64,000 bases of DNA, from positions 682,001-746,000 of the forward strand of contig NC_083678.1 of the NCBI RefSeq assembly GCF_030384665.1, written 5' to 3'. The notes beneath the pieces are model-generated. The model did not search any database, had not been told where the DNA came from, and saw only the letters and a list, made by a program, of their open reading frames with translations. The DNA comes from Lodderomyces elongisporus. Lineage: Eukaryota; Ascomycota; Pichiomycetes; Serinales; Debaryomycetaceae. Shown piece by piece: positions 1 to 11,054 of this stretch. How positions within the stretch are numbered: position 1 is the first letter of the stretch; every line of letters begins with the position of its first letter. The position numbers and the translations under genes are program-made.

Positions 1-528
1 TGAGCAAATGGAAGAAATTTAAGACATTGTTCAAGGGTGATTAAATAGTCTATAGATAAAGATTTCGCCATGTACAATAAGTACGTACATATATATATAT
101 ATATATTTCTACACATACATATTTATACACATACATATTTCCACACATTTATACACATTTGTATATATTTGTTTCAAATCATACAGAAGTGAGCGTGTGT
201 ATATGTATAGCTCAATCTTTTGCTTATTTCTTGTTGGTGTATATCAAGACATTTGTTATATCTATAGCGGAGGGGCTGTGGATTAGTAAAAAATTCATGC
301 TTCTATTTTTATTTAATTATAAATTTAAATATTTATAAATTTATATTTTCGTTTGTTTTGGACTCGGCTTCAAAAGTTACGTGCGCAATTACAAATGCTT
401 ATGAACCAAATTAACTAGACTCTAATCTCTCTTTTGCGCCCCTTTTTCTTTCCTTCTTTCTTTCTTTCTTTCTTTCTTTCCTTCTTTCTCTGAAATATGT
501 ATTTGAAGACGCTAATGAAATAATAGTT
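1..528. other. AT-rich upstream region of MID1, no gene
   Basis: No supportable coding region. It holds an (AT)n run near 91-107, several near-repeats of ATACACATACATATTT around 110-160, and a pyrimidine tract of CTTT units at about 440-490 that ends roughly 40 bp before the MID1 start codon. Such T/C tracts are common just upstream of yeast start codons. The far left may be the 3' flank of a gene outside the window. Confidence 0.6.
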
Positions 529-2196
529 ATGCTGTGGATAAAGCTACTAGTGTTTTTGGCTATATCTCATTTTGCCCAGGCTTTTAATGAAATTCAGTTT
601 CCACAATTTAACGACCCCATCCGATTTCATCATAGCGATGATTCTTCACCCTTGAACAAATCCTCGATAACGCCCAAAATCACTCATTATGACACACGAA
701 AAGATGCATCCTCAGAAGGTTTACAGGAGTTTACACCTATTCGAGATACTATTTTACAATCTCAAGTCAACTATTATTCATTCAGTGTTAATTCATCTTC
801 GGGGTTGGGTGAATACTATGAGCTTTTGATTTTCTTATCGGGAAATATATGCACACAGCCGGATAATATCGAAGTCAATGAAACAAGTCTTGCTGTCTAT
901 TACTCTTTCAATTCCACAATGTTTCAAAATAACGAAGTTGGCGAGATGGAATTGTTTGAAAATGGGTATTTTCAAGCATTGGCAGATTTGCCCATTGAGC
1001 CCACATCCTCGACAACCACTACTAGCTCAGGAACAGGTGCTGCTGGTGCTGCTGGTGCTACCACTCCAGCTGTGGCTAATGCAAATGATGAAAAAATACT
1101 ATACATTGCAGTTAGAGCTCCGCAGAATACAAATGTTACTGCGTCGTGGACGTACCAGATTGGTGTTTCGCAAAATGACTTGGTTTTCCAATGGGATGAT
1201 CGTTCGTTTGGAAGTGTTGTGGACACTGATGATAATCTGGCCTTGATTGTGACAAACAATTTGACTGTGTACGACGGAGACTCTGACTCGCTAAATACAT
1301 CAGACTCAAAGTATTCCCTTTATATTTATTCATACGAGGATAAGGATTATTTTGCTGGGATGAATAATAGTTGGTGTGCAGTGCGAAACGGACCAGCATT
1401 GATGGGACCATGGAATATTGAAAATTCTTATACTACAAGAAATGGAGGTTTGCAGCAGCAGTTTATGATTCAGGGTTTGAATGAGCTGACTAAATATGTG
1501 GCGTACATTGTTGCTGATTTCGAAGGAACAGATTTTGGTGGTGCGGTATACCATCCATTTGAGTTTGAGACAATGACCAACACAGCGTGTGAGTTGATCT
1601 ATGACTTGTCGTTTTGCGATCGCGTGGCATACAGTGTACCAGCGCCAGGTGACCCGGAATATAATGATGACAAAAGTACAATAAAGGAGCTTTACGATGA
1701 CTATGTAAAGGGGTTGTATACGAACTTTTCCAAAGCATTGCAACAGGTGCCATGTGATACTGTTCCCGAAGCAATATATTCCAATTTGCGAACGTGCGAA
1801 GATTGTGCAGAGAGCTATAAGAATTGGCTCTGTGCCGTATCGATACCAAGGTGCAATACTAAAAATGTGACCAAAGGGTATGTGCTTCGAAATCTGACAA
1901 ATCAGAGGAATGATTTCATCAAGCATACTATAAATCCAAGCCAGGATTACTACGAGGTTCTCCCTTGTGTCAATGTGTGCCATGCCATTGTTAGAGACTG
2001 TCCTGCTGACTTTGGATTCATGTGCCCGACAAAGAACGAGAGTGTGAGTTTGAGTTACTATTGGGATACGTTTGATAATGAGCAATGGCCAAGTTGTAAT
2101 TATGTTGGTAAATTTGCTTCACAAAGTAGTAATGCTGTCAAGTTACTAGCAAATTGGGTATTGATGGTCATGGTCCTTTCACTTCACTGGTTATAG
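529..2196 (+). CDS. MID1: Mid1, regulatory subunit of the plasma-membrane/ER Ca2+ channel
   Basis: The 555-residue product matches fungal Mid1 (S. cerevisiae about 548 aa), the glycosylated partner of the Cch1 pore needed for Ca2+ entry under pheromone, ER or mechanical stress. Seen: a hydrophobic N-terminal signal of about 19 residues ending in AQA; many N-x-S/T sequons; a Ser/Thr/Ala-rich low-complexity patch near residues 162-185; and a Cys-rich C-terminal third (about 355-530). The Cys spacing there, with WLCAVSIPRC followed by LPCVNVCHAIVRDCP, resembles the Frizzled-like cysteine-rich domain known for Mid1 and its animal counterpart FAM155. The extreme C terminus is hydrophobic, like a GPI or tail anchor signal. 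Codon 2 is CTG, probably Ser here. ATG at 529 is the first in frame and directly precedes the signal sequence. Confidence 0.93.
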   Translation: MLWIKLLVFLAISHFAQAFNEIQFPQFNDPIRFHHSDDSSPLNKSSITPKITHYDTRKDASSEGLQEFTPIRDTILQSQVNYYSFSVNSSSGLGEYYELLIFLSGNICTQPDNIEVNETSLAVYYSFNSTMFQNNEVGEMELFENGYFQALADLPIEPTSSTTTTSSGTGAAGAAGATTPAVANANDEKILYIAVRAPQNTNVTASWTYQIGVSQNDLVFQWDDRSFGSVVDTDDNLALIVTNNLTVYDGDSDSLNTSDSKYSLYIYSYEDKDYFAGMNNSWCAVRNGPALMGPWNIENSYTTRNGGLQQQFMIQGLNELTKYVAYIVADFEGTDFGGAVYHPFEFETMTNTACELIYDLSFCDRVAYSVPAPGDPEYNDDKSTIKELYDDYVKGLYTNFSKALQQVPCDTVPEAIYSNLRTCEDCAESYKNWLCAVSIPRCNTKNVTKGYVLRNLTNQRNDFIKHTINPSQDYYEVLPCVNVCHAIVRDCPADFGFMCPTKNESVSLSYYWDTFDNEQWPSCNYVGKFASQSSNAVKLLANWVLMVMVLSLHWL

Positions 2197-2458
2197 ATTA
2201 ATATTTTATAGAATGAACATTAAGTTGATCCTTTTTTTTTTGCCTCTTTTCCTCTTTTTCTCTTTTTCTCTTTTTCTCGTTTTTATTTCCCCTTCTCTTT
2301 TGTCTCTGAATTTTACACAGCATGTTCTTTTGTCTGGGTTGATGTTTAAGACTGGTAGCGTTATCCACGCGTAGAAATAAACGCGTCGGCCATGAAATTT
2401 TGTAGAACCTGATGTCAAAAGGAAAGAACCATCTGTTAAAGCAACAATACAATAGAAG

Positions 2459-3597
2459 ATGTCGGATAAGACCAAACAAAACTTGCCATGGTATGTCCGT
2501 TGTTGATATGGAGACGTTTTTATCTTTACAAACCTACCTTTTTTGCCTCCTTTTTCTTTCAGCTTATATATATATGTGTGTGTGTATACCCATCGAATCT
2601 GATATTAACCAATTTTTGTTATAGGGTTGAAAAGTATCGTCCTGAAAATTTGGAAGAAGTTTATGGCCAGGGGGATATTGTCAATACAGTTCGAAGGTTT
2701 GTCGAGACTGGTAAATTACCTCATTTACTATTCTATGGACCTCCCGGTACTGGTAAGACATCTACGATTGTTGCGCTTGCACGGGAAATCTATGGTCCAA
2801 ACTATAAGAATATGGTTTTAGAATTGAATGCATCGGATGATAGAGGTATTGATGTTGTTCGAAACCAAATCAAGAGTTTTGCAAGTACAAGACAGATTTT
2901 CACTTCGGCCTCGTCGCCTCAGTTTAAGCTTATTATATTGGATGAAGCCGATGCAATGACATCAGTGGCTCAAAACTCGTTGCGTCGTATTATTGAGAAA
3001 TTCACCAAGAATTGTCGATTCTGTATTTTGGCCAATTACTCACACAAACTTAATCCAGCTTTGATCTCGAGATGTACGAGGTTTAGGTTTCATCCAATTG
3101 ATGAAGAAGCTATACGAAGTAGGATCAATAATGTGATCATTAAGGAAAAAGTTGATATTACACCTGATGCGTTGAATGCGTTATTGCATCTTTCACAAGG
3201 AGACATGAGAAGGAGTTTGAATGTGTTGCAAGCATGCAAGGCTGCTGTTAACGATGATGAGACAATTGATATCGATATGATTTACAATTGTGTTGGTGCG
3301 CCGCACCCACAGGATATTGAGGCATGTCTTGATTCTATTTTGAAAGATGATTGGACAACAGCGTACCTGACATTGACCAAGTACAAGACGGTTAATGGGT
3401 TGGCATTGGTTGACTTGATTACAGGGTTTATAGAGATATTGAACAAGTATGAGTTGAAGCCGGAGAATAGGGTATACTATTTGAAGGGGTTGAGTGATAT
3501 CGAGTATGGAATCTCGAAAGGTGGAAACGATAGGATCCAAAGCAGCGCTATAATTGGTGTGATAAAGCAAGCCATGGAGCTTGAAAAGAGTAATTAA
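2459..3597 (+). CDS. RFC3: Rfc3, replication factor C small subunit (spliced)
   Basis: This AAA+ clamp-loader subunit helps load PCNA in the RFC complex and its checkpoint variants. Exons are 2459-2490 and 2625-3597, giving 334 aa (S. cerevisiae 340). Exon 1 encodes MSDKTKQNLP plus the first two bases of Trp; splicing completes Trp and restores the family signature LPWVEKYRP, which proves the intron. Motifs seen: Walker A GPPGTGKT (about residue 49-56), Walker B DEAD (about 117), the SRC box (about 159), and ELNASDDRG. The C terminus has the oligomerisation domain ending near QSSAIIGVIKQAMELEKSN. An in-frame ATG at 2488 lies across the exon/intron border and would give an unrelated N terminus, so it is not the start. 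Confidence 0.95.
2491..2624 (+). other. Spliceosomal intron in RFC3
   Basis: A 134-nt phase-2 intron. The donor is GTATGT, the consensus in yeasts. The probable branch site is TATTAAC at 2603-2609, one base off TACTAAC, and the acceptor is TATAG at 2624. Removing it joins CCA-TG to G-GTT and recreates LPWVEKYRP. It contains a T-rich stretch and a short TATATATATGTGTGTG run. Confidence 0.92.
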
Positions 3598-4022
3598 TCA
3601 GTTATAGCAGGCAAATAAGAGAAGGCAAATAACAACGAATGGGCAAGCAAATGAAAGCTTAGTTGGATTCATGATTTAAATGGACAAGATTCCGGAATGA
3701 AAAGGAGAGTATAGTTGGAATATAAGCAGTTTAGAGAATTGCGTATATTTGTTACTTCATGTTTTTTTTTTGTTTTTTTATTTTTATTAAAAATGAGACA
3801 AAACGATGATAGCTACACCATTTTTCTTTTTTTGAGAAAGAATAGGGGAGCATGTTTGCAAATGATATATTTCCATCAATACCACGCCAGCAGTTTTTCG
3901 GAATGAATCTTGAACGTATTGACTATGGGTTTTTTTTTTTTAGAATCTTTACATTACTCATTCGTAAAAAGGTAAAAATAAAAGAGAAAAAATGTGTTTG
4001 ACAAAGACACATGTGTATTTGC

Positions 4023-4057
4023 TATTTGTTATTTGTTATTTGTTATTTGTTATTTGC
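4023..4057. repeat. Five tandem 7-bp units TATTTGT
   Basis: Four exact copies of TATTTGT followed by one TATTTGC, directly head to tail. This is a minisatellite-like array in the gene-free region. No spacers, so it is not CRISPR-like. Confidence 0.9.
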
Positions 4058-6347
4058 TAATTTTAATTGTCCATGAATAATAGCGTATATGTATTTGTGT
4101 TTGTCCAGGACTGTATTATTTGTTGTAGCACAAATCTAGTTTGTTGCAAAACTACCGAGGAAGTAAGAAAAGAATACACGGTGATGTAGAAATCTTTATT
4201 CTGTGGACGCCTTGGCCAAGTGGTTCAAAGGACGGTAGACAAAGGTTGCTTAATTGGGAGATATTTACGATTCAAGTACCAATGCCATGTAAAGAAACAA
4301 AGGCGACTGCGGTCCGAAGTGTATGTGTGTATGTGTGTATGAGTGTATGTGTGTATGTGTGTATGTGTGTGTTTTACTAACAACAACAACAAAGGCAAGA
4401 AAGGCAGCTAAATGTTGATGAAATTTATAAGTAACTTGTGTGTGTGGGTGTGTATGTGTCAAGTTATTTGTTTGTAACTTTGTGGGTGTTTTTGTGCAGC
4501 ATCGGTGGCAGCAGCACCAGATCCTCCGCCAGCATCCACAAACTTCTAACAATAGCAGTGGTGATAGTGTCAAGTGCTGGTTGGTGTCTCAAACAAACAT
4601 GTAAAAATTTTTATTTTTCTTTCTTTGTTCTTGTGATTGGTTCTTTGCTCTTGTGGTAATGGTTGGTTACAAAATGAATATTTAGATCAGATCCAATTGG
4701 AAACGCCGTTGAAGTAGAATGCGCTAAAATGTGTAAAGAGTAACAGCTTTCTCTTTTGTATTATTTTTTTTTTTAGGGGCGGTACGAGGAACAAAGCTTT
4801 CTTTTGCTATACACTGCCCCCGTTTGTGATTTCCCATGGACTTGAAAAAGAAAAGATGGAAGATTGCATTTTGCTTCTAACGGTACAGGAAGTTCGTGCA
4901 ATCCAAATACAAGCGGACACATGTTTTGGATTTGTCAACGAAGGCAAACTAACCTATTCGCCAACTATTTGATGGTGCTACAAGTACATGATATTTTTTT
5001 TTCTTTTTTCAATTTTCTTGTGCTTTTGACCTTGTTGGAGCAATTTCTCTATAACATTTTATCATAAAGACTTGGATATGGCTTACACTTACTTAAGAGA
5101 CAAAAACAAAATTAACAACAACAGCAACAATAACAATAACAACAATAATTGGAAGAAGTAACATGATCAAGGAAAGACAAAAGATGGAGAAAAGTGAAGA
5201 AAAAAAAATTTTCACTTCATTTTCCAATTGAATTCTCTATTTTTTACATATATATTTTACATACATATATAAAAACTTTTTAATTCATAATACATTTACG
5301 TCTCCCTCAAACTAAGCCACCCCTTGAGTATCCAAGAAGTGCTGTTTGTAGTTGCAAAAAAAAAAAAACAAAAGAAAAGAAAAGAAAAGCATCATAAAGC
5401 TTTTTGAGTCTGATTTTGCAAAAACATAAAAATTTGTTTTTCTTTTCATAATTGTGCCTTTCTTTTTAACTTTGAGGTTTTGTGGAATGCTCAAAACCGT
5501 TGAAAATTTTTCATTTCCCTTACCATTCTTTATTTTCAATTAAGTAATTTTTTATTTTTAAACTTTCCTACACGAAACAAGAATTGGCAAATAGAGTAGA
5601 CTATATGGTGGAAAAAAAAATAAGCTTATAGCTAAAAGGGTTTTCCATCTAATTTTTTTTAAATTTTTCAATCTTGGTTCTTTTCGTTTTTCTATTTGAA
5701 AAATTTTATATTCAATAGGCATGGTCAAATTATAAAGGACAAATTTGTTCTGTTTATGATGAACACAATTTTTCTTAAAATGCAATACAATATAATAGTA
5801 ATAGTAATAGTAGTAGCAGTAGAAGTAGTAGTTATTATCGTTTGGTAACAAAACAAAAAACCCATCTTTTTTTCCTTTTTTTTTTCAAAAAAAAAAAGGG
5901 CAGTGTATATATTTTATTTATGTGTACGTTGATGCTTAAATGGTAACAGCTCGATTAGGAAATGGCTCTTGTGTGAGAATAAGCAGGCTGAGAATCTAAA
6001 TTAATATTATACCGAGTAAAATTGCACAACAAATAGTTAGTATTTGTACTTAGGACCCATACTACAAACCTGACAGATTATTGCAGATTCAGTACAAAAC
6101 TAGTGTTTGCGTTGAAACTATTTTGTGCTTTGTCATGTTTTTATTAAAGTAATACTAAACTAAACAAAACAAAGTAACAAGAAACAAACAATAAAGAGTA
6201 AGAGAAAATGAAGAACCATCAAGAATCCAAAGAATGTAAAAAAGAATTTTAAAAAAAATAGAATGAACAAAAAGTTAAGAAGAATATCTATAAACTGACT
6301 GTATGCCGAGGAAGGGTTTACTTCTAGTAATTGGAGAATTCTATTAC

Positions 6348-6348
<1 letters not shown>

Positions 6349-6381
<33 letters not shown>

Positions 6382-6382
6382 T
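6349..6382. repeat. (ATT)n microsatellite
   Basis: About eleven ATT/TTA triplets in the gene-free region. It produces an apparent poly-Asn peptide on the minus strand that I do not regard as coding. Confidence 0.85.
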
Positions 6383-9300
6383 AGCACTGGAACCAACATA
6401 TGGAATGGTTAGGTCCGGGTTTGTCCTACTTTGTTTTAAATTACTCTGTTGACCATAATCTACTTTCTTTATTTTCTTTGTTTTTTTTACATTTTTACAT
6501 TTCTAATGGAAGTAAGCCGGTTTCTCTGGCTTCTTATTGGTTCACAAAAAGGAAACGAAATATAAAAAACAAGTTGAAACCTCTACAGTTTTTTATTTTC
6601 TATTTTCTATTTTCATTTCTTGATTCTTGATTCTTGATTGCAGATACGGAATTGGTTGACCAAATGGGCAAAGAAAGGCATAAAATAAAGAGGCAACATA
6701 CTTGTTCGTTTCGATTGTTCCTCTTCTTCTTCTTCTTCTTCTTCTGTGTGGAAACTCTCAACGGGTCTCTTGAAGGACATATAGCTCTTTATATGCAGCT
6801 AGTGGTAATTAATAAATATTTTTTTCTCTTCTTCTTTTTTTTGCCTAATAAAATACTTTTTAATAAAAGTACACGACCTAAACCAATTAGAGAAAAAAAA
6901 CAAAATTACAGTGAGGACCGGGGAGTCGGGGAGTTTTGGCAGTCGGAAGGAAAAGGAAAAGGAAAAGGAAAAGGAGGGGAGGGGCGGGCAAGGAGTGCGG
7001 AATGAAGAACAAAAAAAAAAAAATAGAACTGAATGAGAGGGAGAGTGAAGCCGCTTAAAGACGGAAACAGTTGCAAAAAATGCAAAATGTAAAGAAAGAT
7101 CAATTGGAGGTGTGAATATTTGCACGCAATGTTTGACTTTTATTTTGGAGATGAATCCATATTGTGAGAAAAAGGGTTCTTTGGGAATTTAGCAGAATCC
7201 ACAGTAGGTCAACTTTAATAGAAACGCCGTTAGTTGATGTGCTGTGTCAACTATAGAGGAAGAAGTGGTGGTGTATACAAGTAAAAGCATGTTCTTGCTC
7301 AAATTTTCCTCGTTATTTCTTTGGCTATTTGGCCCTTGCTAGTCCTATTGTCTAGTGAGTAAGTTTTAGTAGTTTCCAAAAAAGTAGAAGGAAAAATTGT
7401 TTGAGTAAAGCCTACTGCGATATTGAGGTATTCCTCTTGATATTGCTTTTTGCATAATATACCTCTGAAACGGAAACAGGGGGAATATTGTGAAACTTAT
7501 CATGTTGCAGATTGTATCAATTTTTTAATAACTACTTGTGGTATTTATACTAAAGAAATAACCAAAGTTTAAACGGGATAGAGTTGAGAGTGAGTGTGGA
7601 AGAGTGTGGAAGAGCATGTGTTTGTGGGACGGAGGTGGAAGACAAAATAAAGTAGAAATGGTTGATTGGCATTGTATTTTCACTAAAAAGAGCAACAACA
7701 ACAGCAGCAATAGCAAAGTATTTGGAGCGAGTACGAAGGAATCGAAACTTCCACAACTCTGCAAGTTTTCCTAGGAAAATAGTAGAAAAAATAAAACACA
7801 AGGGCTGTAAGAAACTGTCTTGCGTTTGCAGATGCAGTAAGAATTGTTGATTTCGGAGTTTTCCGTAGTAGGCTTTAGGAAAAAGTATTGCTATTATTCT
7901 GAAACCAGACGCAAATGTTTTTCCCTTTTTTTTGACCGCTCTCCAACACCTCCAACAAGCTATGTAATTACAAGTCACGACACGCCCATGTGCTGTACTT
8001 GATGCAAGTGTTGCTATAGATGGTATGGTGCTATTTGGTTTTGGAAAATTTTTTTTTTCAGAAATTGCAACAGTTTCGTCATATTGCAGTGGTACTATAC
8101 CAAACGTATGTGGATGAAAACAACTCCACAATCAAAAGAAAGAATAAAAGAGGAAACTGAATAAAATAAATAGAAAATACATAAAGCATTTCAAGAAGAA
8201 ATGAAACAAAAGAGGTTGCGAAACTATGTGTGGTGTCCAGTCAATCTAGAACAACTTGTGGAGAAATTAGTAGTTGCTCTCTCTTTTTCTTTTTCTTTTT
8301 TTTTCTTTTGTTTGTTTGAAAAAGTCAACATAAGAAAACAATGCAACAATAAAAGATAGAGAAATGAGAAAACAAAATGTCCAAATGCTTGATGAGATAA
8401 GAGGAAACAACACTGGTGTTGATACTTTCCATGGAACGTGGATTGTTGTTGGAAACAAAAGAAAAAGAAAAGAACTAGTGTCACGTTTTTCTTTCTCTCT
8501 GTTCTAACAAGTGTGTAAAAGCGTGCATATATACATATATATATACATATATATAAGTTGTTGTTGGAGATTGAAAGAGAGCATTTTTTTCGATAAGATG
8601 TTGAGGGGAATAATGTAAACAATAGACGAGTGGTCTGAGCCATGTGGGTAGTGGCGGTGAGTGTCTCAATGTGGGTGAAGATAAGCAAGATTAGACAAGA
8701 CAATAGAGTCAAATTGAGGGAGAGAATGTAAAAAAAAAAAATACAATAGAGACACTACTTGAATGTTTTGGAAAGTTGTGGTGGTGGTGGTGGTATTGAG
8801 ACAAAAGAAAAGAATGGATGAAACTGCGGGGGAAAACACTTGACCATGCAATGGACAAGGTTGCAACTGTAACTGTAACTGTAACTGCATCCAAGATTGC
8901 TACACATTTTGCAAGCTAAAACAACTTTATTCCTTTTTTCTTTTTGATTCTGGGTATATAAGAAGAAAAGGTAATTGAAACTGAGCAGACACTTGACTTT
9001 TGTAAGGTGGAAGCAAACCAAAAGATTACTTTATCTAAGGTTTCATATGGTGAAAAGGGAGAATGAGCAATTGTGAGACGACGGAAATGTGAATTTGGAG
9101 GGAGTAGGGATATGTATGACAGAAAAAAAAAAGGAGGAGCTGGAGGAAAAGAAGGAGAAAGAAAAAGGAAAAGAGAGGGGAGGCAAATAGAGCATTGAGC
9201 TGACTGCGCTAGATGCAGATGCAATGATGGGTTATCTATGATGTAGGCAAAACATAGTGCGTTGCGTGCAGCGCCATTCTTGACAACTACAGGTGATGTT

Positions 9301-9561
9301 ATTGGCAATGGTAATGGCAATGGCAATGGCAATGACAATAACAATAAACATTGTGAATTGTACAGTAGTAAAATGGTAAATGCAAAAGTTTTAGGAGTAA
9401 GCCCAACTCAAAGAATTTGTATTGAGACTGCACCAACGGCTCTTTCACATTTCTTTGTTTAAATTTCTTTTTTTTTTTATGATAATGGCCAGTCTTGTTC
9501 TTCCAAGCTATTCCATATCACCTTGCAATAGAATAATGTTCAAGACTAACTAAAAGAGTTG

Positions 9562-9598
<37 letters not shown>

Positions 9599-11054
9599 AT
9601 GTGTGTTGTTTGTGCTAATGGGTGGGTGGGTTTCCACCAAACCTTAGTTCTCAAGAGCAACAAATGTAACAACAAAATGCAAAAGCAGATACGGTTACTT
9701 TCCTACATTCTTGATTCTAGTTTCTTGTTTCCTCCTTGATTCTTATTTCTTCTCCTCATTCCTTCCCCGTAAATTGGAGTATAGCAATACAGATCTTGAA
9801 AGAAGCAGGTGGAATTGTTTCCTATATTGTAAATCTCTGAAAAATTGTATAATGTTTACATGTATACACTAGCAAAGTTGTTTTGATTTAATATGGTATT
9901 AGTCAGTACATATGAGGAGGGGTGTAATTAAAGAGAGCAATCGTGTAATTCTTATACAATACCACCACCCCCTCCTCCTCCCCCCCTGAGACTCAGTTCT
10001 TTTTGTAAATTTTTTGTAAAACTTTTTTTTTTTTTATTTCATTTATTTTACTTGCTTGATAATTTGAGCTATGAGGTTCAAATGACAAAGTCCAACTACA
10101 GGTAAACTAGAAAAAGACAATAAACAGACATGGCAAGTGAGAGGACTTGTATTGTTGAATATCCACCAATCCAACAATAGATGTATACTGTGTGTCTGTG
10201 TAAAGATACATATATATGTAAATATATATTTGTTTTATATACAAATATCGGATATTGTTGCTTACAATAGATTGTATCCTAAATGGGTGGATTATCTCAC
10301 AAGCGGTGCATTTTTATGTTTCTCTCCTTTAAATATCATATGGTAGCGTTTTTATTTTTGTATATAACAATTACTGGAGACTACTAAAAAAAAAATAATT
10401 AAAAAAAATATTATTTATTTATTTATTTATTATTTATTATTTTTAATAATAATAAATAAAATTACAGACAAAACAAGGAAACACAAAACAGTAACTATGA
10501 AATTGCCCACTTAGCTTTGTGTAGTGAAAAATTTTTTTTATTTTTTTATTTTTTTTAATAATTTTTTTTGTTTTGTTCTACAAATTCCAAAATATTCCAC
10601 ATTCTTTATAGATTTTGGAATTTTGTATATCTTCTACCGGTATCCACATATATATATACCCATGGAACTCCTACTAGAACATTCACCTGTTCCTTCCCTT
10701 TCCCTTTCTTCTATTCAAACTGGTCTTTCCACTGTATTCTATATATACAATTTTCCATTTGCTTTTTTTCTTTTTCTTCATTCTTCATTCACCATAGAAG
10801 ACACTAGATATATATTCACTTCAGGATCTATCACACATTAGACTATTTAAAGCTGGCTATACTTAGTTCTAAACATTAATATATATATACATATATATAC
10901 TCGACATTTTCACTTTTATATCCAATTACTCAAACTCCCACTTTGGTTGTTTAGAACTGAATCCAAATTTTGTTTCTTTTTTTTATTCTAATTTTCAACT
11001 TTTAATTCAAAGGCAATAAGCACCACTAAATAGATTAATAACAACAACATTTAA

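Larger units (their letters stand above)
3598..11054. other. 7.5-kb gene-free region
   Basis: No open frame here looks like a protein: the longer ones are low-complexity translations of homopolymers and triplet runs. Contents include five 7-bp units TATTTGT/C (4023-4057); (GT)n with interruptions (4320-4372); an (ATT)n tract (about 6349-6382); (GGAAAA)n (about 6947-6975); CAATGG hexamers (about 9310-9335); (AT)n-(GT)n (9559-9606); a poly-C-rich stretch (about 9961-9986); and ATTTATTT units (about 10410-10445). An 11-mer GAAACGCCGTT occurs at 4700-4710 and 7221-7231. It may be a very long promoter for the gene at 11055, may hide non-coding RNAs, or could be a centromere-like ORF-free block; the sequence alone does not decide. 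Confidence 0.5.

Noticed and set aside
1330..2085. 251-codon frame antisense to MID1
   Set aside because: A shadow of the MID1 coding sequence; no family resemblance.
2488..2624. In-frame ATG at 2488 as the RFC3 start
   Set aside because: It runs through the intron and gives a Phe/Tyr/Cys-rich N terminus; splicing from 2459 restores the conserved LPWVEKYRP.
4023..4057. CRISPR-like array
   Set aside because: Seven-bp units without spacers in a eukaryotic genome; a simple minisatellite.
4206..4306. tRNA-like stretch (GACGCCTTGGCCAAGTGG with a distant AAGGCG)
   Set aside because: The D-arm-like start is suggestive, but no proper T-arm sits next to the 3' acceptor strand, no anticodon stem forms, and the B-box consensus is missing.
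4141..4380. Small frame containing (GT)n, possible gene
   Set aside because: Begins with TTG and ends in a Val/Cys/Met microsatellite translation.
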